NCBI GenBank assembly: GCA_900095165.1
Contig: LT606947.1
Coordinates: 1,426,001-1,490,000, forward strand
Reading direction: 5' to 3'
DNA length: 64,000 bases
DNA from: Polynucleobacter necessarius
Lineage (GTDB): Bacteria > Pseudomonadota > Gammaproteobacteria > Burkholderiales > Burkholderiaceae
The notes below the pieces were generated by a model. It searched no databases and was not told the DNA's origin. It saw nothing but the letters and a program-made list of their open reading frames with translations. How positions within the stretch are numbered: the first letter of the stretch is position 1; the number at the start of each line of letters is the position of its first letter. A program made the position numbers and the translations under genes. This document shows, piece after piece, positions 18,214 through 27,041 of this stretch.

Positions 18214-18701
18214 CTAGTACGGATTTTGCCTAACAGGGTTGTCGTAGAGCGCTCATATAAAAAAGGAATGGCGACTGCTTTGCCACCCCAAGTCTTCACC
18301 AAGCGCGTTTCTTCAAGAGTGTCGATCTCATAATCCCCACCCTTAACGTAGATGTCCGGATGAATTTTGGCAATCAGATTGACCGGGGTCTGCTCTGTAA
18401 ACATCACGGCTAAATCCACACTTTCCAGCGCTGCCAACAAAGCTTGGCGATCAGCCTCAGCATTAATTGGTCTGTCATCGCCTTTACCCAACATCTTCAC
18501 TGAAGCATCTGAATTCACCCCCACCACTAGACTGGAACCTAAAGCACGCGCTTGAGCTAAGTAACTGGCGTGTCCGCGATGCAGAATATCGAAGACACCG
18601 TTTGTAAATACCAGGGGCCTTGGAAGCGCAGCAATGCGAGCCTCTAGCTCTGCCGGAGCGCAGACTTTGGACTCAAAATTTGGTGGGGGTAAGGAAGTCA
18701 T
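18210..18701 (-). CDS. rfaE2: D-glycero-beta-D-manno-heptose 1-phosphate adenylyltransferase
   Basis: 163 residues, matching the free-standing C-terminal half of HldE. The nucleotidyltransferase motifs are FTNGVFDILHRGHASYL (residues 32-48), NSDASVKMLGKG and YERSTTTLLGKI near the end. It makes ADP-heptose for the inner core of LPS. The kinase half (HldE N-terminal domain) is not in this window. It converges with coaX. Confidence 0.92.
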   Translation of the reverse strand: MTSLPPPNFESKVCAPAELEARIAALPRPLVFTNGVFDILHRGHASYLAQARALGSSLVVGVNSDASVKMLGKGDDRPINAEADRQALLAALESVDLAVMFTEQTPVNLIAKIHPDIYVKGGDYEIDTLEETRLVKTWGGKAVAIPFLYERSTTTLLGKIRTS

Positions 18702-18791
18702 AGTGCAATATTAATAGCATTGGCTTACATCCAACGATATTTGCCGGAATGTCTTAGATTTTGGAGTAATCGTCCCACCCAAAGGCTAAAC

Positions 18792-19370
18792 ATGATTGGC
18801 AATATAACGCGGCACTTACTGGCACTACTTTTGCTGGTTTTTTCCATGCAATTCGCAGTTGCCGCGCCCCCAGGAACTCCCGGATGCAGCCCGTTGTTGT
18901 CGCACACTTTTCTGAGACTGCAGGATGAAACGCCTCAAAATCTCTGCCAATACCAGGGCAAAGTCCTTTTGGTCGTTAATACAGCCAGTTTTTGTGGCTT
19001 CACTAGCCAATATGAAGGTCTTGAGAAGTTATATGCCAAATATAAAGATCGCGGCTTAGTTGTACTGGGATTTCCATCAAACGATTTTGGTCAGCAAGAA
19101 CCAGGTAGCAATAAAGAAATTGCTGACTTCTGTAAAAATACCTATGACGTGAAGTTCCCCATGTTTGCCAAGAGCTTAGTCAGCGGCAGCAATCCCAATC
19201 CTTTATTTAAGATGCTGATTGCTAAAACTGGTACAACTCCTAAATGGAATTTTTATAAATACCTCATTGATCGCAATGGCAATGTTGTGGACTCCTATGG
19301 CAGCATGACTAAACCATCAAGCAGTAGCCTTACTGGCGAGATAGAAAAACTTCTTGGAGAGAAAATTTAG
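18792..19370 (+). CDS. glutathione peroxidase, exported
   Basis: 192 residues from ATG 18792. Hydrophobic residues 8-24 with AVAAPPG resemble a signal peptide, so it probably acts in the periplasm. The peroxidatic cysteine is in NTASFCGFTSQY (cysteine form, not selenocysteine), the glutamine in GFPSNDFGQQEPG, and the tryptophan-asparagine in PKWNFYKYL. It is the first gene of a coupled run: its TAG ends at 19370, the first base of the next gene's GTG. Confidence 0.9.
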   Translation: MIGNITRHLLALLLLVFSMQFAVAAPPGTPGCSPLLSHTFLRLQDETPQNLCQYQGKVLLVVNTASFCGFTSQYEGLEKLYAKYKDRGLVVLGFPSNDFGQQEPGSNKEIADFCKNTYDVKFPMFAKSLVSGSNPNPLFKMLIAKTGTTPKWNFYKYLIDRNGNVVDSYGSMTKPSSSSLTGEIEKLLGEKI

Positions 19371-20758
19371 TGGGTAAGAAAAAAGTTGCCATCATTGGCG
19401 CCGGTATATCTGGCTTAGGCTGCGCATATGCACTAAGGCGACATCCAGATTTAGACATCACTCTATTCGAAGGCGACAATCATATAGGCGGTCACAGCAA
19501 TACTGTAGGCCTCACACTCGAAACACCTTAAGGCAAGACCACTCATGGGGTGGATACTGGATTTTTAGTATTTAATCGCAAAACCTACCCTCGCTTAGTT
19601 CGTTTATTCGAGGAAATTGGGGTGCCGATTTCTCCATCAGAAATGTCTTTTTCAGTATCGATTGATGCTAGCGAAAAAACTGGGCGCAGTAAAAATATTG
19701 AATGGGCTGGCAATAATCTCAATTCTTTCTTTGGACAACGATCTAATTTGTTCTCGCTTTCATTTTGGAGAATGGCTTACGACATCTTGCGCTTTAATCG
19801 CCTTGACACTCGGCTCGCTGAAGAGCAAATCACCTCTAAGCTTGAATACTCACAACCTGATGAGCGTATAAAAGATTTTTTAGATCGCAACCGTTTTAGC
19901 ACCAGCTTCAGAGAAAATTATTTCTTGTCGATGATTGGCGCTATTTGGTCATGCTCTGTTGAGCAGATGCTAGAGTTTCCGATTCATACTATGATGCGCC
20001 TCTGTCACAACCACGGCCTTTTGCAAATTCAGAATCGCCCGCAATGGCTTACTGTTAAAGGCGGTTCAAGAGAATATGTAAAGCTGTTGGTGGCGGCCCT
20101 TGAGAAACATCAAGTCCAATTTGTGCGCGAATCTGTTTCTCGAGTCAATGCAAGTAAAACCGAGAACCCTCAAGCTGAAGTCATCACCTCCTCTGGATCA
20201 CACTGGTTTGATGAGGTGGTCATGGCTTGTCATAGCGATCAAACTTTAGAGCTAGTAGATGGTATTGACCAGAATGCCCGCAATATTTTTTCCTCAGTTC
20301 CTTATCAAAAGAATCGTGCAATTTTGCATACGAATATCAACTTCTTGCCAACTACCGAGCGCTGCTGGGCGGCGTGGAACTACACTGCAAAATCTGGTAC
20401 AACACCATCTGCTCAACAACACGTTAGTGTTAATTATTTAATCAACCGCTTACAGCCTCTACCTAAAGCATTCGAGAGCACGCAGATTATTGTGAGCTTG
20501 AACCCACTGACTAATCCCAAGCCAAGCCTAGTACACGAAGAAATTCATTACTCACATCCAGTCTTTGATATGCGTGCCGTCCAGGCTCAAAAGGAACTGC
20601 CTTTAATTCATGGAAACTCCTCAATTTGGTATTGCGGCGCATGGGCTGGCTTTGGCTTTCATGAAGATGGGCTGCGATCAGGCGAATTGGTCGCAATGGA
20701 TCTCATGGAAAGCATCTCTCATCGCGTTAAATCCGGCCCCATTAAAGATATTCAATAG
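19370..20758 (+). pseudogene. FAD-dependent amine oxidoreductase, interrupted by an in-frame TAA
   Basis: Read from GTG 19370, the frame gives the dinucleotide motif VAIIGAGISGLGCAYAL and the FEGDNHIGGHSNT loop typical of the FAD-binding desaturase-like family. It then hits TAA at 19529-19531 (codon 54). The same frame continues directly with GKTTHGVDTGFLVFNRKTYP and runs 400 more residues to 20758, including WCGAWAGFGFHEDGLRSG near the end. A CAA-to-TAA change would explain it. The downstream part alone, if started at the GTG at 19550, lacks the Rossmann motif and should be inactive. The neighbours DUF1365 and cfa are intact and follow immediately. A sequencing error is the main alternative. 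Confidence 0.88.
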
Positions 20759-21544
20759 ATGAATTTACCAACGATTAATTTCGGAGCGGTTAAGCATCGG
20801 CGTTTTCGTCACGCTAAGAATGCGTTTGGCTATGGTGTGTTTACTTTATCCATTCCAATGCGTGCGCGCAGGAACGATCCAACACTACTCAGTAAGCATG
20901 GTCTCAGAGACAATCGATTCGGACTTTTTTCGTTCTTCGATCAAGATCATGGACTAGGAAATCAGGATAGTCTCTCCTGGATCGAGACGATCCTTGAAGA
21001 AAACAATATCCAGCATTTGGATGGTGAGATTTGGCTACAAACTTTCCCACGCGTACTCGGCTACGTCTTTAATCCCGTCAGCTTTTGGATCTGTACCCGA
21101 GCTAATGGCCAAGTCCAAGCAGTGCTAGCGGAAGTAAATAACACCTTTGGTGAAAGACACTGCTACTTACTTCATCATGACTCTGGAAAAGCGGTGCAAT
21201 CCGGTGAGACTCTGGTGAGCAAGAAGGTCTTCCACGTATCGCCTTTCTGCGATGTTCACGGTGAATATCACTTTCGCTTCTTATTTCCTCAGGACAGTCA
21301 TTCAAAACGGAATATTGTTTGCCGAATTGAGCTCCACGAGGATGGCGCCCCATTGATCAACACCAGCATTAGTGGCCTGGTTCAAGAACTAAGCAAAAGC
21401 ACCCTCTATCTTGCCTTCCTGCGCTACCCTCTGATGAGTTTAGGCATCATTGGTCGAATTCACTGGCAGGCATTGAAATTGTGGCTAAAAGACGTACCCT
21501 TTTATTCAAAACCTAAGCCGCCAGAACTTGAAATTACTCGATGA
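20759..21544 (+). CDS. DUF1365 family protein
   Basis: 261 residues. The family blocks HRRFRHAKNAFGYGVF at the start, LGYVFNPVSFWICT in the middle and FHVSPFCDVHGEYHFRF later are clear. The biochemical role is unknown. The gene nearly always lies between an FAD oxidoreductase and a cyclopropane fatty acid synthase, as here, and is thought to act on membrane lipids. It starts on the base after the broken oxidoreductase and overlaps cfa by four bases. Confidence 0.85.
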   Translation: MNLPTINFGAVKHRRFRHAKNAFGYGVFTLSIPMRARRNDPTLLSKHGLRDNRFGLFSFFDQDHGLGNQDSLSWIETILEENNIQHLDGEIWLQTFPRVLGYVFNPVSFWICTRANGQVQAVLAEVNNTFGERHCYLLHHDSGKAVQSGETLVSKKVFHVSPFCDVHGEYHFRFLFPQDSHSKRNIVCRIELHEDGAPLINTSISGLVQELSKSTLYLAFLRYPLMSLGIIGRIHWQALKLWLKDVPFYSKPKPPELEITR

Positions 21545-22836
21545 ATCGCCCCGGTCAATCCCTGCTGTCTCGACTCACATTCTCCCGCCCAAAAAAGCGG
21601 AAATCCAAGCAACTGCAATTTCGTGCAAGCACACAAACTTTATTAGGTCTTTTAGCGCAATTGCGAAGTGGGCATTTAATTCTTACATTACCAAACAAGG
21701 ATGTAAGGGAGTTTGGAAATAGCTCAGACCAACTGCATGCAGAAATTCAAGCTTTAGACTGGTCAGTGTTTAAACAAGTTTTATCCCATGGCGATATTGG
21801 CTTTGCCGAGAGTTATATTCAAGGTGAATGGAATACGCCAGACCTCAAGTCTGTTCTAGAGTTAGCCATTCGGAACCGCACCATTTTAGAAAAAGCAATC
21901 TATGGAAGTTGGTTGGGCTCTATAGCGTATCGCCTGAGGCATTGGCTTAGAGACAACTCCAAAGCTGGAAGTCGTAAAAATATTCATGCGCACTATGACC
22001 TGGGCAATGCATTTTATTCACTTTGGCTAGATCCAACGATGAGCTATTCAAGCGCATTATTCTCTGAGAGGGAGCAGCAATCCCTGATGAATGGGCAGCG
22101 TGCCAAGATCAAACGCATACTAAACTCCATCCACACTAAACCGGGCGACAAACTACTAGAGATTGGTTGTGGTTTGGGTAGTTTTATGGAAGAAGCCTTG
22201 CGCAATGGCAATCAAGTCACAGGCCTAACTCTGTCGACAGAGCAAAAAGTATTTGCAGATAATAGACTTCAAAAGGTCAATGCAGAGGTGGGTACTCAAC
22301 AGAAATTCGAGGTGCGCCTTCAAGACTATCGAGACTGCGCAGAACAATTTGATGGCATTGCCTCTATTGAAATGTTCGAAGCAGTTGGCGAGAACCATTG
22401 GGGCGAATACTTCCAAACAGTTTCTAAGCGACTGAAAGCGGGTGGCCGAGCCTGCATACAAACTATCGTCATTGCAGAAGATTTATTTGATCGCTATCGT
22501 CACAGCACCGACTTTATTCAGCAATACGTTTTCCCGGGCGGTATGTTGCCCTCGTCTTCTAAATTCAAGGCTGCTGCAGCTAATGCTGGCTTAGAGATTG
22601 AGCCAGAGTTTGCATTTGGTGCTGACTATGCCAAAACCTTATGTATATGGCGCGATAGCTTTAATAACAAGATTGAGGAAATCTATCGCCTTGGCTTTGA
22701 CGAGGCATTTATTCGACTGTGGAATTTTTATCTCATGTACTGCGCCGCAGGTTTTTCTGAAAAGAGTATTGATGTCGTGCAATACACCCTCAAACATCAC
22801 GATGCCATCCACTCAAGCGATGCTCTGCACCCATGA
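21541..22836 (+). CDS. cfa: cyclopropane-fatty-acyl-phospholipid synthase family methyltransferase
   Basis: 431 residues. The SAM-binding loop is LLEIGCGLGSFMEEAL. HYDLGNAFYSLWLDPTMSYS is the CFA synthase signature, and IASIEMFEAVGENHW and QYVFPGGMLPS follow. It methylates unsaturated acyl chains of membrane phospholipids from SAM. In this gene context it may be the paralog tied to photo-oxidative stress rather than the stationary-phase enzyme. It overlaps both neighbours by four bases (ATGA), so translation is coupled. No lesion is seen. Confidence 0.9.
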   Translation: MNRPGQSLLSRLTFSRPKKRKSKQLQFRASTQTLLGLLAQLRSGHLILTLPNKDVREFGNSSDQLHAEIQALDWSVFKQVLSHGDIGFAESYIQGEWNTPDLKSVLELAIRNRTILEKAIYGSWLGSIAYRLRHWLRDNSKAGSRKNIHAHYDLGNAFYSLWLDPTMSYSSALFSEREQQSLMNGQRAKIKRILNSIHTKPGDKLLEIGCGLGSFMEEALRNGNQVTGLTLSTEQKVFADNRLQKVNAEVGTQQKFEVRLQDYRDCAEQFDGIASIEMFEAVGENHWGEYFQTVSKRLKAGGRACIQTIVIAEDLFDRYRHSTDFIQQYVFPGGMLPSSSKFKAAAANAGLEIEPEFAFGADYAKTLCIWRDSFNNKIEEIYRLGFDEAFIRLWNFYLMYCAAGFSEKSIDVVQYTLKHHDAIHSSDALHP

Positions 22837-23610
22837 AGCAAAAAGGAATTGATTCTTTTGTAAACCAACGCATTTGGATCATTGGCGCTTTCAGCGGAAT
22901 TGGTGAGGCTTGTGCGCAAGCCTTTATCAAAGCGGGCGCAAAAGTCGCCCTATCTAGTCGTCGTGCTGAGAAACTCTATACCATTGCACAATCCGCAGAA
23001 CCGTGGCAAGCCTTAGTTCTGCCGCTAGATGTCACTCAGCAAGACCAGCTTATTTCCGCTTACCAGGGCATCCTAGAGGCCTGGGGGTGGCTTGGACCTA
23101 CTGCTTTTTGTTTCGGGCGTATACACCCACTTACGCGCCGATAATTTTGAGTTTGACGTTGCGCAGAAAACCATTGGTGCTAACCTGCTCAGCCCAATGC
23201 GGGCAGTGGGTATTGTTTTACCCAATATGCTCAAAGTGCATGCCGGTCATATTGCCATCGTGGGTAGCTTAGCGGGATATAGTGGGCTACCAAAAGCCTT
23301 AGCCTATGGATCGAGCAAAGCAGGAATTATTAACTTTTGCGAAACCCTGTACTACGACTTACTGCCGCAGGGTGTGAGCGTACACATGATTTCACCAGGG
23401 TTTGTCGCAATCGAAGCAACTGCGCAGAATGATTTTGAAATGCCAGCACTCATCACGGCTGACGAGGCTGCAAATGAAATTCTCTCGGGACTACAAGCTG
23501 GAGAATTTGATATTCACTTCCCTAAGCGGTTTTCAGGATTCTTAAAGCCCCTCAGAATCCTGCCTTACCCACTTTATTTTTGGATAGTACGACGCTTCGT
23601 CAAAATCTAA
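22833..23610 (+). pseudogene. short-chain dehydrogenase/reductase, frameshifted in a G run
   Basis: The first frame (22833 onward) gives RIWIIGAFSGIGEACAQAF, the Rossmann start, and continues to about codon 84. The second frame gives LDLLLFVSGVYTHLRA, then GSLAGYSG with the catalytic serine, and YGSSKAG with Tyr and Lys, to the stop at 23610. The switch falls at GGGGG, 23083-23087. Removing one G restores AWGGLDLLLFVSG and a continuous 258-residue SDR. As written, the protein stops at 23144 without its catalytic residues. It is the last gene of the gpx-FAD-DUF1365-cfa-SDR run. Confidence 0.88.
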
Positions 23611-23619
23611 GACTCTGAA

Positions 23620-24282
23620 TTACCTGTATTTATCCTTGTGGATTTTTTGCTCTAGGTAGTCCATCACTGCAATCGCTTTGGCTTTGGTTCCCGCAATCGA
23701 TGGAGATGTCACATAGCGACCCTGCATCACAATCGTTGGTACGCCATCAATACGATAAGTATCAGCCATCTGTCTTGCGGCACGGGCTTTAAATACAACA
23801 GCAAATGAACGATAAGTAGCCAGGAAAGAATTTCGATCAATACCCTGCGAAGCGACCCAATTTGCAATCTCATTTTCCGTCATGAGGCGTTTATTTTCTT
23901 TATGCATGGCGTACATCACTTTGTCATTCATTGCCTCGCCCTTGCCCATAGCTTCTAAGGCATAGAACAACTGGCTATGTGGCATGAAGTCGTCACGGAA
24001 AGCAATCGACACCCTGCGAAAAGTGACATCCTTCGGTTGACGCTTTAGCCACGCACTTAACTCTGGTTCAAAATCATAGCAATGCGGACATCCGTACCAA
24101 AAGAACTCGATGACCTCGACCTTACCTTTAGATTCAATTGGCTGCGGGGTAGGAAGAATGCTGTAATCAAATCCCTCTTCGATCTTAGGACTTTGCGCAG
24201 TAGCAAGGCCTGAAAAAGAAAATGCCAGGCCAAGAATGGCCGCAGATAGAAGGGTTCGCTTAGACTTAGATAATGTCATCAT
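23620..24282 (-). CDS. dsbA: thiol:disulfide interchange protein DsbA
   Basis: 220 residues with a signal peptide (residues 8-29, ending near LATAQS). The active site is FFWYGCPHCYDF with CPHC, and the cis-proline lies in IDGVPTIVMQG. It introduces disulfides into periplasmic proteins and is reoxidised by DsbB, not seen here. Its start overlaps the SPOR gene end by four bases. Confidence 0.93.
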   Translation of the reverse strand: MMTLSKSKRTLLSAAILGLAFSFSGLATAQSPKIEEGFDYSILPTPQPIESKGKVEVIEFFWYGCPHCYDFEPELSAWLKRQPKDVTFRRVSIAFRDDFMPHSQLFYALEAMGKGEAMNDKVMYAMHKENKRLMTENEIANWVASQGIDRNSFLATYRSFAVVFKARAARQMADTYRIDGVPTIVMQGRYVTSPSIAGTKAKAIAVMDYLEQKIHKDKYR

Positions 24283-24884
24283 GATTTGCTAGATTTAATA
24301 ACGTTCGGTTTAATGCCCATGCCATTTAACTTATCTCGCACAGGATTGCTTTCTTCAACACTGTTGTACGGGCCAACGCGCACTCGCCAGAGTGTGTTGC
24401 CTTCGCCGCTAATTTCACTCAATTGCGACTGAATGCCATGAATTGCCAAACTCGCTTTTTGCGCATCTGCATCCGCGCGCTTATTAAACGCACCAACTTG
24501 CAAGAAATAAATCGCATCTGATTTTGCGGGCATCACTTCAGCCGGCTTCTTACCATTTGCTAAATCAGCAATTGGATCTGGCGTACTAGCGGCAGGTGCA
24601 GCAGACTTACCTTGCAAAGGCTTATTCAAGTCAAACGCTTCCGCTGGGGCAGCAGCCTCACCTTCGGCAGGTGCTGATCCTGATTTAATAGTTAAGGGAA
24701 GATTGGAAGCTCTAGCTCCAGGGCGCTCTTGAGGGGTATTTTTAGAGAGATAAAAGGCGATCACAAAAGCCACACCTAGGCCAACTCCAAGCCCTAAGAT
24801 AAAGCCAAGAATAGTGCCGCCATACTCTGGGCTCGAAGACTGTGTCTTTGGAATAAAGCTGGTGTGTTGATTGTTTTTTTTCAT
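24279..24884 (-). CDS. SPOR domain protein, inner-membrane
   Basis: 201 residues. One membrane helix at about residues 24-44 (ILGFILGLGVGLGVAFVIAF), a low-complexity Ala/Pro/Glu linker, and a C-terminal SPOR domain (YFLQVGAFNKRADADAQKASL, WRVRVGPYNS). SPOR domains bind denuded glycan strands at the division septum; this resembles the FtsN/DedD-like proteins placed after argS in betaproteobacteria. It lies between argS and dsbA on the minus strand. Confidence 0.88.
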   Translation of the reverse strand: MKKNNQHTSFIPKTQSSSPEYGGTILGFILGLGVGLGVAFVIAFYLSKNTPQERPGARASNLPLTIKSGSAPAEGEAAAPAEAFDLNKPLQGKSAAPAASTPDPIADLANGKKPAEVMPAKSDAIYFLQVGAFNKRADADAQKASLAIHGIQSQLSEISGEGNTLWRVRVGPYNSVEESNPVRDKLNGMGIKPNVIKSSKS

Positions 24885-24934
24885 TGTGTCTCCATCCTTC
24901 TTTTTGCTGCTTAAGCGCTAGCAAGTACTACAGC

Positions 24935-26662
24935 TTACATCTTAGCGGGTGCAGACACACCCAACACCCTTAATCCATTATCAAGCACCTGACGAGTCGC
25001 CGAAAGTAAGGCGAGACGAGCCAATTTCAGCGCAGGATCATCCACCAATACGCGATCCGCGTTATAGAAAGTATGGAAGTCTCCCGCCAAATCACGCAAG
25101 TAGAAAGCTAAAGAATGGGGCGCCAAGTCTGCCGCCGCATCAGTAAGCATTTCTGGGTATTCAACCAAGCGACGCAACAAATGGTCGGAGACCTTACTTT
25201 GCAATAAAGAAAGGTCCGCGCCCTTGAGATCAGAAACTTGTCCACCCCATTGAGTCAAGATTGAGCAAATGCGGGCATGCGCATATTGCACATAGAACAC
25301 GGGATTCTCATCATTCTGTTGTAAAGCCAAATCAACATCAAATACAAATTCTGTATCGGCTTTGCGAGAGATGAGGAAGAAGCGCACAGCATCACGTCCG
25401 CGCTGTAGTGCATGCTCACGCTCATCAGCAGTCATCTCTGGCGTAAATCCACCAGACCACTCAACCAAATCACGCACAGTCACATAGGAGCCTGCGCGTT
25501 TAGAGATTTTGACTTCTTCACCGTGGCGCATTACTGTCACCATCTTATGCAATACATAGTCTGGGTATGTTTTCGGAATATCCCAACCACGCTTCTGAGC
25601 CACGCCCTGTAAGCCTGAGCGCACACGGGCGATTGTGCCATGGTGATCGCTGCCTTGGACATTAATCACTTTTTCAAAGCCACGATTCCATTTACTAGTG
25701 TGATAGGCGACATCCGGCACGAAGTAGGTAAAGCTGCCATCGGACTTACGCATGACGCGATCCTTATCGTCGCCATCATCCGTTGTCTTGAGCCAAAGTG
25801 CACCCTCAGACTCATAGGTCTTACCAATGCTCTGCAGCTCTTCGACTATTTTTGCAACACTACCATCGGTATACAAAGAAGATTCTAGGTAATAGCAATC
25901 AAACTTCACGCCAAATGTTTTTAAATCAATGTCTTGTTCATTACGCAAATACGCTACAGCAAATTGACGAATGGCTTCAAGATCATCTTTATATTCAACT
26001 GAAGCCTTAAATGCAGTCGCAATCTCTGCGATGTATTCACCGTTATAAGCACTCTCTGGCCAAGCAGCATCACCTGGTTTAAGTCCATTTAATCGAGCTT
26101 GCACTGAAAGTGCCAAGTTTGCAATCTGAACTCCAGCATCGTTGTAATAAAACTCGCGGTGCACCTTGATGCCCTGGGTTGCCAACAAATTTGCCAAAGC
26201 ATCGCCCAAAGCAGCTTGACGACCATGACCAACGTGCAGTGGTCCAGTGGGATTAGCAGATACAAACTCAATCATGGCACTGGAGACGGGGGCAGCATCC
26301 GAAGGCAACTGGCCAAACTGAGCCCCCGCAGTCAGAACCTCTTGCACCACTGCAGTTTTAGCGGCGTTAGTCAGGCGAAAGTTAATAAATCCTGGGCCCG
26401 CAATTTCGCAAGAAGCAATCAGATCACCATAGCCAGGTTGCTGCTCCAGACGCTCAACCAACGCTTGTGCCAATTCACGTGGATTTAACTTCCAAGCTTT
26501 TGAAAGCTGGAGGGCAATATTGCAAGCGACATCACCATGGTCTACTGCCTTAGGGCGCTCCAAACGGGGCGGAGGGGCATCACCCAAATTACGCTCCTGA
26601 GCCAAACCCTGCAGGGCTGCGCCCAGCATTTCAATTAAACGATTTTTATTAGTTACCAACAT
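24935..26662 (-). CDS. argS: arginine-tRNA ligase
   Basis: 575 residues, class I synthetase. The HIGH motif appears as [11 protein letters not shown] and the KMSKS motif as [12 protein letters not shown]. The Arg-tRNA N-terminal domain and the C-terminal DALR anticodon domain (ending [12 protein letters not shown]) are complete. It starts at ATG 26662 and diverges from the DUF1840 gene. Confidence 0.96.
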   Translation of the reverse strand: MLVTNKNRLIEMLGAALQGLAQERNLGDAPPPRLERPKAVDHGDVACNIALQLSKAWKLNPRELAQALVERLEQQPGYGDLIASCEIAGPGFINFRLTNAAKTAVVQEVLTAGAQFGQLPSDAAPVSSAMIEFVSANPTGPLHVGHGRQAALGDALANLLATQGIKVHREFYYNDAGVQIANLALSVQARLNGLKPGDAAWPESAYNGEYIAEIATAFKASVEYKDDLEAIRQFAVAYLRNEQDIDLKTFGVKFDCYYLESSLYTDGSVAKIVEELQSIGKTYESEGALWLKTTDDGDDKDRVMRKSDGSFTYFVPDVAYHTSKWNRGFEKVINVQGSDHHGTIARVRSGLQGVAQKRGWDIPKTYPDYVLHKMVTVMRHGEEVKISKRAGSYVTVRDLVEWSGGFTPEMTADEREHALQRGRDAVRFFLISRKADTEFVFDVDLALQQNDENPVFYVQYAHARICSILTQWGGQVSDLKGADLSLLQSKVSDHLLRRLVEYPEMLTDAAADLAPHSLAFYLRDLAGDFHTFYNADRVLVDDPALKLARLALLSATRQVLDNGLRVLGVSAPAKM

Positions 26663-26697
26663 AGATAAGTGAGTTTATCAGGTGGTAAGCTATCGAA

Positions 26698-27015
26698 ATG
26701 ATCTATCAATTTCGCTCCAAAGCGGGTCCTGACGTCATCATGCTGGCTGATCTGACTCAGCGAATCTTCGAAATTTTGAGACGCCCATTAGAGCCTAGAG
26801 GTATTTTGACGGTTGAGCAATTACCAAACCTCATCATCGCCCTAGAAACGGCCATTCTGAAAGACCTAGAAGAGCGGGCTAAAAGCAATACGGCCGATCA
26901 AGAAAATACTGAAAAACCAAAGCTGGCCGACAGGCTAGGGCAGCGCGCCTATCCTTTTCTAGAGCTTATGAAGCAGGCTAAAGCCAAGGATGAGCCGGTG
27001 ATGTGGGGCGTTTAA
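26698..27015 (+). CDS. DUF1840 family protein
   Basis: 105 residues. MIYQFRSKAGPDVIML is the family opening, and RAYPFLELMKQAKAKDEPVMWGV its ending. It is a small cytoplasmic protein of unknown function restricted mainly to betaproteobacteria. It stands alone on the plus strand between argS and metH. No motif suggests a mechanism. Confidence 0.8.
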   Translation: MIYQFRSKAGPDVIMLADLTQRIFEILRRPLEPRGILTVEQLPNLIIALETAILKDLEERAKSNTADQENTEKPKLADRLGQRAYPFLELMKQAKAKDEPVMWGV

Positions 27016-27041
27016 GACCTCACCACCTGCCCAAACCCAAT

